Positions 33,907-42,573 of a stretch of 64,000 bases of DNA are shown here, piece by piece (the first letter of the stretch is position 1; every line of letters starts with the position of its first letter). The notes under the pieces were generated by a model. That model was not told the DNA's origin. It saw nothing but the letters and a program-made list of their open reading frames with translations, and did not search any database. Source of the DNA: JBBQNY01 sp038255255 (GTDB lineage: Bacteria; Pseudomonadota; Gammaproteobacteria; Xanthomonadales; Ahniellaceae); assembly GCA_038255255.1 (NCBI GenBank), contig JBBSLL010000010.1:10484-74483 (forward strand), written 5' to 3'. A program made the translations under genes and the position numbers.

Positions 33907-34721
33907 CGAACGGGACCAGCTGCGGCCATGAGTCCGGCCTGTCGTGCACGCGTAATCCACGCGCGAGTGACCGGGCCCAAGGCCACCGGCTGGCCGTCGA
34001 TGGCGGCGATCGGTCGAATTCCGCGCACGGCATTGGTGACGAACACTTCGCTGGCCCTTTCGATGTCGGCGCGCAGGATATCCCGAATGCCGATCGCCTC
34101 GTCCGCTGCCAGCATCCACGCACGAAAAACGCCGGCTACTCCGCACTCATCAAGTACCGGGGTGACGAGAGAACCGTCGATCACCGCGAACAGATTTCCG
34201 GCCGTTGCGCCGATCACTTTCCCCGCACTGTCCCGCAGCAATCCCTCGTCCCACTCCGTGCCGGACCACTCGGCGCGCGCGAGCACCTGTTCAAGGCGAT
34301 TCAAGCTCTTGATTCCCGCCAGTCGGGGCTGGAGGGCCAAGCGCAAATCACACCACCTCACGCGAAGCGGCGCTTCATCGGACGGAACCGTCGGATCCAC
34401 GGTCCAGCAGCGGTGCGTCGATCGCGACGAGCCTGGGTCGTAACCGCGAGTCACGGCGTCCCGCCAGACCATCAGCTTGAACACGGCTTCGGGCTCGTCC
34501 AACGCGAGCCGGTCGCGCTCACCGGCCAGCAATGCGTCGCCGGGCGCATCCATGCCAAGCCGTGCACAACCGTCCCGTAGTCTGGCGAAATGCTGCGGCC
34601 ACAGTGCGACTCTGCCGCCGCTCACGCGCATCGTCTCGAACAGCCCGTCGCCGTACGACAGGCCGCGCTGTACGCGTTCGAAACCAGGAAAGTCTTCGCC
34701 ATCGAGGCGCGCGATGGGCAT
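33903..34721 (-). CDS. pabC: Aminodeoxychorismate lyase
   Basis: PabC is a fold-type IV PLP enzyme that converts 4-amino-4-deoxychorismate to p-aminobenzoate and pyruvate for folate synthesis. The 272-residue protein shows GLSYGDGLFETMRV, the PLP Lys in LAGIKSLNRLEQVLAR, and ATAGNLFAVIDGSLVTP with the phosphate-binding loop. ATG 34721 lies 4 nt after the pabB stop. The longer open frame upstream reads into pabB and is not used. Confidence 0.93.
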   Translation of the reverse strand: MPIARLDGEDFPGFERVQRGLSYGDGLFETMRVSGGRVALWPQHFARLRDGCARLGMDAPGDALLAGERDRLALDEPEAVFKLMVWRDAVTRGYDPGSSRSTHRCWTVDPTVPSDEAPLRVRWCDLRLALQPRLAGIKSLNRLEQVLARAEWSGTEWDEGLLRDSAGKVIGATAGNLFAVIDGSLVTPVLDECGVAGVFRAWMLAADEAIGIRDILRADIERASEVFVTNAVRGIRPIAAIDGQPVALGPVTRAWITRARQAGLMAAAGPVR

Positions 34722-34725
34722 CACA

Positions 34726-36090
34726 TCACGCGCCCAATGCCCGCAGCAGGCCCCGTGCCTTGGCGCGTGCCTCATCGAGCTCTGCCTGAGGTACCGAGTC
34801 GGCGACGATGCCTGCACCGGCACGAAAGTGGGCTCTCGTGTCCTGGCCTTCGATGGTCCGGATCAGGATGTTCAGATCCATTGCACCATTGTTGCCGAGC
34901 CATCCCAATGAACCCGTATACGCGCCCCTGCCTTCGGCCTCGAGGTCGCCAATGATCTGCATGCAACGGACCTTGGGCGCCCCGGTGATGGTGCCACCCG
35001 GAAACACGGCCCGGATCACGTCGACCTGCGACACGTTCTTCCGCAGCCTGCCGCGCACATTCGAAACGATGTGATGCACGTGCGCATAGGTCTCGAGCGT
35101 CATCATTTCGTCGACGACGACGCTACCGGCCTCGCATACCCGCCCCAGGTCGTTGCGTTCAAGATCGACGAGCATGATGTGTTCGGCCCGTTCCTTGGGA
35201 TGCGCGATGAGCTCATTGCGCCGGACGTTGTCGTCATCGCCTGGACAGCGGGGCCGGGTGCCTGCGATCGGACGCGTGCTCACCTCCCCGGCGCCAGCCG
35301 CAACGAGTCGCTCCGGGGAGGAGGACACGATCCAGCGGTCGCCCCACTGCAGCAACGCCGCGAAGGGAGCGGGGTTTGCGGTGCGCAGCGCGAAGTGCAA
35401 GTCGGCTGCCCGTGGCGGCCGGGTGAAATGCACATCCCAGCGACGCGAGAGGTTGACCTGGAACACGTCGCCGGCTGCGATGAAGTCGCGCGCAGCGACC
35501 ACCATGTCGCGGAATTGCGAGTCGGGGGGTTCACTGACCTCCGCCGCGGGCAATTTTTGCGGTTGGAAGACTGCGGCCCGGGCAACCTCGGCCTCGAGGG
35601 CCTCGATGAGGTCATCCCGCCCCGGTTCGGCCAACAGCCAGGTGAGTTCGCTCGTCCGGTCGACCGCGATCGCCGCCGGGCAACGCAGCGCCAGTGCAGC
35701 CGACATGCCACCAGGAGCGACAGGCAACCGGAGCACCGGTTCGCACGCCATGGCCATTTCGTACGCGAGGAAAACGACCCAACCGCCACCGAACGGAGGT
35801 ACATCGGGCAGCGACGATTGACCTCCGGCCGCGAGAATCGAATGTGACAACCGATCCGAGAGGGCAGAAAGAAAGTGCGCCCCCTGGTCAGGTGACGTTG
35901 CCTCGAGCACTTCGCCTTCGTGCAGGAAAAGGAAGTCGAAGCGCCCGCCGCGTTGCGCCCGGGCACTCGACTCCAGGAGGCAGGGAAAGCGTCCCGGCTG
36001 GACTGCGGCGATCGCGAGCAAATCTGTGACGCCCGCCAGTGGCAGCCGTAGCGGCTGGGGCCCCGACTCGGCGGGCGCGACCGTCGCCAT
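34726..36090 (-). CDS. pabB: Aminodeoxychorismate synthase component I
   Basis: PabB makes 4-amino-4-deoxychorismate from chorismate and ammonia. The 454-residue chorismate-binding enzyme has the conserved blocks GDVFQVNLSRRWDV, HPKERAEHIMLVDLERNDLGRV, HVHHIVSNVRG and GGTITGAPKVRCMQIIGDLE. The motif usually written PIKGT in E. coli PabB is PIAGT here (Ala at about residue 276), as in anthranilate synthase TrpE. The neighbouring pabC and the fab/pab operon order favour PabB over TrpE. No glutaminase partner (PabA) is in the window. The gene begins 15 nt after fabF. Confidence 0.88.
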   Translation of the reverse strand: MATVAPAESGPQPLRLPLAGVTDLLAIAAVQPGRFPCLLESSARAQRGGRFDFLFLHEGEVLEATSPDQGAHFLSALSDRLSHSILAAGGQSSLPDVPPFGGGWVVFLAYEMAMACEPVLRLPVAPGGMSAALALRCPAAIAVDRTSELTWLLAEPGRDDLIEALEAEVARAAVFQPQKLPAAEVSEPPDSQFRDMVVAARDFIAAGDVFQVNLSRRWDVHFTRPPRAADLHFALRTANPAPFAALLQWGDRWIVSSSPERLVAAGAGEVSTRPIAGTRPRCPGDDDNVRRNELIAHPKERAEHIMLVDLERNDLGRVCEAGSVVVDEMMTLETYAHVHHIVSNVRGRLRKNVSQVDVIRAVFPGGTITGAPKVRCMQIIGDLEAEGRGAYTGSLGWLGNNGAMDLNILIRTIEGQDTRAHFRAGAGIVADSVPQAELDEARAKARGLLRALGA

Positions 36091-36105
36091 AAGAGCTGAC
36101 AGGGC

Positions 36106-37350
36106 CTAGAGCTTTCGAAACGCCAGCGTGGCGTTCGTGCCACCGAAGCCGAAGCCGTTCGACAAGGCCACGTCCACAGTCTTCTCGCGCGCGCAATTGG
36201 GTACGTAGTCGAGGTCGCAACCTTCGCCCGGATTGTCGAGATTGATCGTCGGCGGAATAACGCCGTGGTGCAACGCGAGAATCGAGAAAATGGCTTCCAC
36301 TCCCCCTGCGGCGCCGAGCAGGTGACCCGTCATGGACTTGGTGGAGCTGACCATGGTTCGATACGCGTGATCGCCGAGCGCGCGCTTCATCGCGAGCGTT
36401 TCCGCGAGATCGCCCAAGGGCGTCGAGGTGCCGTGCGCGTTGAGGTAACCCACCTGCTCGGGCCGCAGGCCGGCGTCAGCCATCGCCGCCGACATGCAGC
36501 GCGCCGGACCTTCGCCATTCTCGCTCGGAGCCGTCATGTGGAATGCGTCCGAGCTGGCACCGAAACCTGCCAGTTCGCAATAGATGCGGGCGCCGCGGGC
36601 CTTCGCCGATGCCATCTCTTCCAGCACGAGAATGCCAGCGCCATCACCGAGCACGAAGCCATCGCGATCACGATCCCAGGGACGGCTCGCAGCGGTCGGA
36701 TCGTCGTTCCGCGTGGACATCGCACGCATTGCACAGAAACCACCGACTGCAGTGGGCGTGGACCCGAGTTCGGTGCCGCCGGCGATCATCGCGTCGGCGT
36801 CTCCGTACTGGATGAGGCGCATCGCCACACCGATGCTGTGGTTGGCGGTGGCGCATGCGGAGACGGCAGAGAAGTTGGGGCCTTTGAGACCTTTCAGGAT
36901 GCAGAGCTGCCCCGAAACCATGTTGATGATGGTGGAAGGAACGTAGAACGGCGAGATTTTGCGAACCCCGCCTTCATGCCAGGCGACCGTGGTCTTTTCT
37001 ATCCCGGCGATGCCGCCGATACCCGAACCGATGATGGCTCCAATGCGCTCCGCGTTGACCTCCGTCACCTCGAGTCCGGCATCGTCCATCGCCATCATCG
37101 AAGCTCCGACGCCGTAATGGATGAAGGGATCCATTTTCTTGACGTCTTTGGGTGGGATGAAGCGGGTGGCGTCGAAATCCCTTACTTCACCGGCGATGCG
37201 CGTCGCAAAAGCCGATGCATCGAAACTGGTGATCGGACCGATGCCGGACCGCCCATTGACGATGCTGTCCCAGGCGGAAGCGAGATCGTTGCCGACCGGC
37301 GACACAATGCCCATGCCGGTGACGACGACGCGTCGCTTGCCGCTGTTCAT
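36106..37350 (-). CDS. fabF: Beta-ketoacyl-ACP synthase II
   Basis: FabF elongates fatty acids by condensing acyl-ACP with malonyl-ACP. The 414-residue thiolase-fold enzyme carries the Cys-His-His triad: Cys in VSACATANHSIG, His in LNAHGTSTPLGD, and His in KSMTGHLLGAAGG. It is separated from acpP by a terminator and 170 nt, so it may have its own promoter or be expressed by read-through. pabB, pabC and the rest of the operon follow. Confidence 0.96.
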   Translation of the reverse strand: MNSGKRRVVVTGMGIVSPVGNDLASAWDSIVNGRSGIGPITSFDASAFATRIAGEVRDFDATRFIPPKDVKKMDPFIHYGVGASMMAMDDAGLEVTEVNAERIGAIIGSGIGGIAGIEKTTVAWHEGGVRKISPFYVPSTIINMVSGQLCILKGLKGPNFSAVSACATANHSIGVAMRLIQYGDADAMIAGGTELGSTPTAVGGFCAMRAMSTRNDDPTAASRPWDRDRDGFVLGDGAGILVLEEMASAKARGARIYCELAGFGASSDAFHMTAPSENGEGPARCMSAAMADAGLRPEQVGYLNAHGTSTPLGDLAETLAMKRALGDHAYRTMVSSTKSMTGHLLGAAGGVEAIFSILALHHGVIPPTINLDNPGEGCDLDYVPNCAREKTVDVALSNGFGFGGTNATLAFRKL

Positions 37351-37520
37351 GCTGTGATCCTGCGAAGGAGGCGTTGCATCGGATAATTTAAGTGCGACGA
37401 AGTCGGCAGCGGGTGAAAGCAGCTAATGCGCCATTCCGACGATGATTCGATCACCATCAAGGTAGACAGCTGACACCGGCGCGCAATGGAGGTCGGTGCC
37501 CGAAGACGGCACCCTTACCC

Positions 37521-37554
37521 AAAAATGAGAACTGCGCCCATCGGCGCAGTTCTC
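37521..37554 (-). terminator. Rho-independent terminator after acpP
   Basis: A perfect 12-bp stem (37527-37538 with 37543-37554, 4-nt loop) followed on the minus strand by ATTTTTG lies 22 nt after the acpP stop. It would make acpP the most abundant product of the cluster and reduce read-through into fabF. Confidence 0.85.
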
Positions 37555-37576
37555 CAGAGTCTCGGCGCACGAGCGA

Positions 37577-37816
37577 TCAGGCGCTGACGTGTGCCTTGAT
37601 GTAGTCGACGGCACCCTGCACGGTGGTGATCTTTTCGGCTTCCTCGTCGGGGATCTCACACTCGAATTCTTCCTCGAGCGCCATCACCAGCTCGACCGTA
37701 TCGAGCGAGTCGGCGCCGAGATCATCGACAAACGACGCATTCGACGTGACTTCGTCTTCCTTCACGCCCAACTGTTCGACGACGATCTTCTTGACGCGTT
37801 CTTCAATGGTGCTCAT
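37577..37816 (-). CDS. acpP: Acyl carrier protein
   Basis: A 79-residue acidic ACP. The phosphopantetheine Ser lies in the canonical DLGADSLDTVELVMALEEEF. It shuttles acyl chains for fatty-acid, lipid A and phospholipid synthesis. The ATG follows a 79-nt gap after fabG that contains a candidate promoter, and a terminator follows the gene. Confidence 0.97.
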   Translation of the reverse strand: MSTIEERVKKIVVEQLGVKEDEVTSNASFVDDLGADSLDTVELVMALEEEFECEIPDEEAEKITTVQGAVDYIKAHVSA

Positions 37817-37851
37817 AGGTGACGTAGCCTCTTCAGGGTTCAAGCGCGGCG

Positions 37852-37880
37852 ATTGTACGCATAGGCGAGGTGCCTTGCAC
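37852..37880 (-). promoter_or_regulatory. Predicted acpP promoter
   Basis: On the minus strand TACAAT (-10, 37852-37857) with a 17-nt spacer from the weak -35 GTGCAA (37875-37880) lies between fabG and acpP. E. coli acpP also has its own strong promoter here. The -10 is good and the -35 poor. Confidence 0.35.
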
Positions 37881-37895
37881 CGCCGCATCCTTGGT

Positions 37896-38645
37896 TCAGG
37901 GCATCAGCATACCGCCGTTGACGTTCAGCGTCTCTCCGGTGATGTAGGAACCCCCCGGACCGGCCAGAAACGCGGCGGCGCACGCGACGTCTTCCGGGGT
38001 ACCCAGGCGCGCCAGCGGTACACCGCTCAAGAGCGTTTCGCGTTGGCCTTCGGGAAGATCGGCGGTCATGTCGGTGGCGATGAATCCCGGCGCGATCACG
38101 TTGACCGTGATGCCGCGCGAACCCACCTCGCGCGCCAGCGACTTCGAGAAACCGATGATGCCGGCCTTGGCAGCCGCGTAGTTGGACTGGCCGGCGTTGC
38201 CCATGAGGCCGATCACCGAGGCGATGCTGATGATGCGGCCCTGGCGGGCCTTCAGCATTCCGCGCAACACCGCCTTGCTGGTACGGAACACCGAGCTCAG
38301 ATTGACGTCCAGGATCGTTTGCCAGTCGTCTTCCTTCATGCGCAGAAGCAATTGGTCACGCGCAATGCCCGCATTGTTCACCAGGATCGTGATCGCGCCG
38401 AACCGGGCGGCAATGGCATCGACCAGTTCGTCCACCGCCGCGGTACTCGCAACGTCGAGTACCCGCCCGGCGCCGCCGCCGGCCCGCAACCGCGAGTCGA
38501 TCGCGTCCGCGCCTGCGGCCGTGGTTGCGGTGCCGATGACGATGGCGCCATCAGCAGCGAGCCGGTCTGCGATCGCCGCGCCAATTCCCCGGGAAGCCCC
38601 GGTGACCAGCGCCACCTGTCCTTCGAGAACGCCGGTCCTGCTCAT
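37896..38645 (-). CDS. fabG: 3-oxoacyl-ACP reductase
   Basis: FabG reduces 3-oxoacyl-ACP with NADPH. The 249-residue Rossmann short-chain dehydrogenase has TGASRGIGAAIADRLAADG, NNAGIARDQLLLRMKEDDW, the catalytic Ser-Tyr-Lys (ISIASVIG and YAAAKAGIIGFSKSLAREV), and the C-terminal ITGETLNVNGGMLMP. The start overlaps fabD by 4 nt. Confidence 0.96.
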   Translation of the reverse strand: MSRTGVLEGQVALVTGASRGIGAAIADRLAADGAIVIGTATTAAGADAIDSRLRAGGGAGRVLDVASTAAVDELVDAIAARFGAITILVNNAGIARDQLLLRMKEDDWQTILDVNLSSVFRTSKAVLRGMLKARQGRIISIASVIGLMGNAGQSNYAAAKAGIIGFSKSLAREVGSRGITVNVIAPGFIATDMTADLPEGQRETLLSGVPLARLGTPEDVACAAAFLAGPGGSYITGETLNVNGGMLMP

Positions 38646-39571
38646 GGGGATTTCCAGTCCGCGAGGGTTTGGTCAAGGTCGTCGGGCAGCGCCAGCGAGC
38701 GCGCATCGACGTTGCGATCGATGCGTTTGACGAGTCCCGTGAGCACCTTGCCTGGACCCGCTTCGCCGAAGCGCGTGCAGCCGTTCGACGCAATCGCCTC
38801 GATGGTTTCCCGCCACCGCACCGGTCGGTGCAACTGTTCAACAAGCGCACCGCAAATCGCATCGACGTCTGCTTCAACACGCGCACCCACATTTTGCCAG
38901 ACGGGGATCGAAGGCTCGCGCCAGGTGCAGGACCCGATTGCGTCGCGCAAGTGTTCGGCGGCTTTCCGCATCAGCGGCGTATGCGACGGCACGCTGACCG
39001 GCAGCCTGATCGACTTGCGCATGCCCGCGTCGGCGAGTGCCCGCAGCGCCTGGTCCACGGCGGAGGCTTCGCCGCCAATCACGATCTGGCCCGGCGCATT
39101 GTCGTTCGCAGGCACCACGATGCCGTCAATCGACGCACAGACCGCTGCGATCGTCGCGGGGTCCCCTCCGAGCACCGCAGCCATCGCGCCGAAGCCGGCG
39201 GGCACCGCATCCTGCATCAACCGCCCGCGGGAGCGAACGAGGCGCGCCGCATCGGCGAGGGTGAGGGCATCCGCGGCCACGAGCGCCGCGTATTCACCGA
39301 GGCTGTGGCCCGCCAGCGCCTGCGGCTCGGCGCCGCCCATTTCCCGCCACACACGAAAAACGGCGATGTCGGCAGCGAGCAGCGCGGGCTGCGTGAACTC
39401 GGTCTGGTTGAGATGTTCCGCGGGTCCTTGTTGGGACAGCGCCCACAAGTCCACGTCAGCCCCGGTGGAAGCTTCGGCGAACGTGTTCCGCACGATGGAA
39501 TGTCGACCTGCCAGTTCGGCGAGCATGCCGACCGCCTGCGAGCCTTGTCCGGGAAACACGATGGTCAGCAC
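38642..39571 (-). CDS. fabD: Malonyl-CoA-ACP transacylase
   Basis: FabD loads malonyl groups onto ACP. The catalytic Ser is in LAGHSLGEYAALV, the substrate Arg in VRSRGRLMQDAVP, and the His in SVPSHTPLM. I chose GTG 39571 (309 residues; MLTIVFPGQGSQ) because it is preceded by GGGAG at 7-nt spacing and matches the E. coli length and N-terminus. A TTG seven codons upstream is a weaker alternative. Confidence 0.95.
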   Translation of the reverse strand: MLTIVFPGQGSQAVGMLAELAGRHSIVRNTFAEASTGADVDLWALSQQGPAEHLNQTEFTQPALLAADIAVFRVWREMGGAEPQALAGHSLGEYAALVAADALTLADAARLVRSRGRLMQDAVPAGFGAMAAVLGGDPATIAAVCASIDGIVVPANDNAPGQIVIGGEASAVDQALRALADAGMRKSIRLPVSVPSHTPLMRKAAEHLRDAIGSCTWREPSIPVWQNVGARVEADVDAICGALVEQLHRPVRWRETIEAIASNGCTRFGEAGPGKVLTGLVKRIDRNVDARSLALPDDLDQTLADWKSP

Positions 39572-39614
39572 GTCTTCACTCCCGCCATGCAATCGCTGTT
39601 TCGCAGCGTCAACT

Positions 39615-40586
39615 TCAGTAGCGGATGAGCGCGGAGCCCCAGGTGAAGCCGCCGCCGAAGGCCTCGAGCAGCAGCAGCTGGCCCCGTTGAACGCGTCCCG
39701 AGCGGATGGCTTCGTCCAGCGCCAGCGGCACTGAACCCGAAGAGGTGTTGCCGTGGCGGTCGACCGTTACGATCACCCGATCCATCGGCATGTCGAGCCG
39801 CTTGGCAGTCGCCTGGATGATGCGCAGGTTGGCCTGGTGCGGAATCAGCCAGTCGATGTCGTGCTTGTCGAGACCGTTGGCGGCAAGGGTTTCCTCGACC
39901 ACCGCGTCCAGTGTTTTCACCGCGACCTTGAAAACTTCGTTGCCTGTCATGTTCACGCGCACGCCCGCGTTCGGCTCATCGAGCTTGAAGCCGCGTGATA
40001 CGCCCACGGGATTGAACAACAGATGGCTATAGGCGCCGTCGGCGTGCAGATGCGTGCTGAGCACGCCGGTCTCATGGTCTGCCTTCAGCACGGCGGCGCC
40101 CGCGCCGTCGGCGAACAGCACCGCAGTGCCCCGATCGGTCCAGTCGAGCATCCGCGTCAGGGTCTCGCTGCCAACGACCAGCGCGGTCTTCGCGGCGCCA
40201 GTGCGAATGAACTTGTCGGCGATACCGAGCGCGTACACGAACCCCGAACAGGCTGCATTGACATCGAATGCCGCGCAGCCGTTCGCCCCGAGCCGATGCT
40301 GCAGGAGGCAAGCCGTTGAAGGAAAAATGAGGTCGGGCGTCGTCGTGCCAAGCACGATCAGGTCGATGTCGCTGCCCTTGACTCCGGCGGCGTCCAGCGC
40401 GCGCGTGGCTGCTTCGAATGCGAGGTCGCCGGTGGTCTGACCTTCGGCAGCAACGTGCCGCTGCGCAATGCCGGTCCGTGAGCGAATCCACTCGTCGGTG
40501 GTATCGACCAGTGTTTCGAGATCGCGGTTGGTGAGCACCTTTTCCGGCAGATAGCTGCCGGTGCCGGCGATACGGGCATAGATCAT
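39615..40586 (-). CDS. fabH: Beta-ketoacyl-ACP synthase III
   Basis: FabH starts fatty-acid synthesis from acetyl-CoA and malonyl-ACP. The 323-residue protein has the Cys-His-Asn triad: Cys in VNAACSGFVYALG, His in IPHQANLRIIQA, and Asn in RHGNTSSGSVPLAL. It lies directly after rpmF; plsX, which usually separates them in enterobacteria, is absent. Confidence 0.96.
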   Translation of the reverse strand: MIYARIAGTGSYLPEKVLTNRDLETLVDTTDEWIRSRTGIAQRHVAAEGQTTGDLAFEAATRALDAAGVKGSDIDLIVLGTTTPDLIFPSTACLLQHRLGANGCAAFDVNAACSGFVYALGIADKFIRTGAAKTALVVGSETLTRMLDWTDRGTAVLFADGAGAAVLKADHETGVLSTHLHADGAYSHLLFNPVGVSRGFKLDEPNAGVRVNMTGNEVFKVAVKTLDAVVEETLAANGLDKHDIDWLIPHQANLRIIQATAKRLDMPMDRVIVTVDRHGNTSSGSVPLALDEAIRSGRVQRGQLLLLEAFGGGFTWGSALIRY

Positions 40587-40657
40587 CGACGGCTCCGCGG
40601 TTCGGTCAGACTACGGAGCGCCGATCCAGGGATCGAGGTCGCGCCGCTGTGCGAGGC

Positions 40658-40855
40658 TCAGTCGTCGTTATCGCCCGGTACGGCCTTGGGTACGATCACC
40701 TGACGACCACGGTAAAAGCCGTCCTTGCTGAGGTGGTGCCGACGGTGCGTCTCGCCGGAGGTCTTGTCCACCGACAGGGCGGGTGCAGCGATCGCATCGT
40801 GCGAACGGCGCATGCCGCGGGTAGAGGGGGTTCTGCGACTCTTCTGGACAGCCAT
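40658..40855 (-). CDS. rpmF: Large ribosomal subunit protein bL32
   Basis: A 65-residue basic protein, MAVQKSRRTPSTRGMRRSHD, with the family's C-terminal YRGRQVIVPK. The Cys zinc motif of some L32 proteins is absent, as in most gammaproteobacteria. It begins 2 nt after the yceD stop, the standard yceD-rpmF pair. Confidence 0.95.
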   Translation of the reverse strand: MAVQKSRRTPSTRGMRRSHDAIAAPALSVDKTSGETHRRHHLSKDGFYRGRQVIVPKAVPGDNDD

Positions 40856-40857
40856 TG

Positions 40858-41382
40858 TTACTCTCCGCGTGTACTTTGTGGTTTGAGTCCGGCCAGTGCC
40901 GCGAACGGGTTGTCTGGCACGGATTGGGTTTCTTCAGGGACGTCGTCGAACCATTCCGCGTGCGCTTCACTACCCGGGCTACTCGGAATCAGGGGCAGCG
41001 CCAACAACGCTTCGTCCTGGATGACATCCGCCGGAGCGATTTCGCCATCGACCAGCAGCAACGGCTCATATTCCGCAGGCAAGCCTGCTTCCTCGACTTC
41101 ACTTTTCAACAACCCCAGCCGCTGCGACAGGCGCAACGGCCAGGAAAATACTTCGAGCGTGCGCTGGCAGACGAGCGGCAAGTCGCCCGCGAGCTCAAGA
41201 TCGAGATACGCGATACCGAGTTCGTCGCGACCGAATCCGAGCCTAAAACCGAGATCGCCATCCGCATTTGCGAGTGCCTGGCTCAAACGCGGCAATTGCC
41301 GCAATTTGACTCGACCCTCGTACTCGCGACGCGTCGCGGCTGCTCGCAGCGCGTCCACTTTCTCTGGCAGGGCCGCGGACAT
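40858..41382 (-). CDS. yceD: YceD/DUF177 family protein
   Basis: A 174-residue DUF177 protein. The conserved CQRTLEVFSWPLRLSQRL (the Cys-rich motif has only one Cys here) and the acidic blocks YEPLLLVDGEIAPADVIQDEALLALPLIP are diagnostic. In plants a homologue is needed for 23S rRNA accumulation; the bacterial role is probably in ribosome assembly. ATG 41382 gives a normal length. It is adjacent to moaE (34 nt), so transcription may continue from the moa genes. Confidence 0.88.
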   Translation of the reverse strand: MSAALPEKVDALRAAATRREYEGRVKLRQLPRLSQALANADGDLGFRLGFGRDELGIAYLDLELAGDLPLVCQRTLEVFSWPLRLSQRLGLLKSEVEEAGLPAEYEPLLLVDGEIAPADVIQDEALLALPLIPSSPGSEAHAEWFDDVPEETQSVPDNPFAALAGLKPQSTRGE

Positions 41383-41416
41383 AAGCCAGACATGATAAGC
41401 AGCGTGTGGATTTCCG

Positions 41417-41857
41417 TCAAATAGCAACGTTGAGCGCGGCACTTGCATCGTGCCGCCATTCGACGGTGCCGTCCGCATAATGCTCCCGCTTCCAGATGGG
41501 CAGCTCGCGCTTGATCGCGTCGATCAGCCACTGGCAAGCCGCGAAGGCCGGCGCCCGATGCGCCGCGGCGACGCCGATCCAGACCGCGCAGTCACCGATG
41601 CCCAGCTCGCCAACCCGATGCCGCGCGCGTATCGCGGAGACTTGGAATTCGGCGCGGGCGTACGCTTGAAGGTCACGCCAGATGGCTTCGGCGACCATGG
41701 AGTGGGCGCTGTATTCGAGTCGCAGTACCGACCTGCCTGCATGATGGTTGCGCACCATCCCCTCGAACACGACCACGGCGCCGGCTTCGCGCCGCTCCAA
41801 CGACCGTCGCAACGCCACCGTGTCGATGCGGACGGGACTCAGGAACTCGACGGTCAC
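41417..41857 (-). CDS. moaE: Molybdopterin synthase catalytic subunit
   Basis: MoaE with thiocarboxylated MoaD inserts two sulfurs into cPMP to form molybdopterin. In 146 residues, VVVFEGMVRNHHAGRSVLRLEY, RARHRVGELGIGDCAVWIGVA and KRELPIWKREHYADGTVEW (with the catalytic Lys) are typical. The start is GTG 41857, overlapping moaD's stop (GTGA). Confidence 0.94.
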   Translation of the reverse strand: MTVEFLSPVRIDTVALRRSLERREAGAVVVFEGMVRNHHAGRSVLRLEYSAHSMVAEAIWRDLQAYARAEFQVSAIRARHRVGELGIGDCAVWIGVAAAHRAPAFAACQWLIDAIKRELPIWKREHYADGTVEWRHDASAALNVAI

Positions 41858-42093
41858 CCGCCCGAGACCGGAGGGATGAAGGCGACCTCGTCGCCGTCGC
41901 GCAGAACCGTGTCCCATCCCACCATACGATCACCGACTGCCACCCGCACGGATTCCCTCCCGAATCCGAAACCGTGGCGATCGCTGACCCGATCGAACAA
42001 CGCGGATGCGCTGGCAGGCGCTTTTTCGACGATTTCGTTCGCACACCCGGCGATTTCCGCCATGCGTGCGAAATAGAGAACGGTGACCCTCAT
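41854..42093 (-). CDS. moaD: Molybdopterin synthase sulfur-carrier subunit
   Basis: A 79-residue ubiquitin-fold protein ending in the required Gly-Gly (PPVSGG) that is adenylated and thiocarboxylated. The N-terminus MRVTVLYFARMAEIAG and DEVAFIPPVSGG match the family. It overlaps moaC and moaE by 4 nt each. Confidence 0.93.
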   Translation of the reverse strand: MRVTVLYFARMAEIAGCANEIVEKAPASASALFDRVSDRHGFGFGRESVRVAVGDRMVGWDTVLRDGDEVAFIPPVSGG

Positions 42094-42569
42094 GCGACAC
42101 CTTCGAAATCGTGCGTGCCCCCGGACTTCGACACGACCCGCACGTCGCCTATCCGCATGCCGTGGCCCATCGACTTGCACATGTCGTAAATGGTCAGCGC
42201 GGCCACCGTGACGCCCATAAGGGCTTCCATCTCGACACCCGTGCGGGCGTGCGAGACCACGACGCAGCCGATGGAGAGACCCGCGTCGCCAAGCTCATCG
42301 ATGGAGATCACGCAACTCTCCACCGGCAACGGGTGGCAGAAGGGAATGAGCTCGTGGGTGCGCTTGACCGCCTGGGTCGCCGCGATGATCGCGGTGTCGA
42401 ACACGGGACCCTTCCCCACTCTCCAGCCATCCAGTCGCAGCTGCGCGAGCGTGGCCGGCGGCAGCTCGATCACGCATCGCGCCTCCGCCCGACGCGTCGT
42501 CGCGGCTTTGCGGGACACATCGACCATGCCAGGCGACCCGCGTGAGTCGATGTGCGCAAATTTATTCAT
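42090..42569 (-). CDS. moaC: Cyclic pyranopterin monophosphate synthase
   Basis: MoaC converts the MoaA product to cPMP in molybdenum-cofactor synthesis. The 159-residue protein shows MVDVSRKAATTRRAEA, IAATQAVKRTHELIPFCHPLP and the active-site region ALTIYDMCKSMGHGM, with the catalytic Lys and Asp. Four nt separate it from moaA. Confidence 0.95.
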   Translation of the reverse strand: MNKFAHIDSRGSPGMVDVSRKAATTRRAEARCVIELPPATLAQLRLDGWRVGKGPVFDTAIIAATQAVKRTHELIPFCHPLPVESCVISIDELGDAGLSIGCVVVSHARTGVEMEALMGVTVAALTIYDMCKSMGHGMRIGDVRVVSKSGGTHDFEGVA

Positions 42570-42573
42570 TTAA

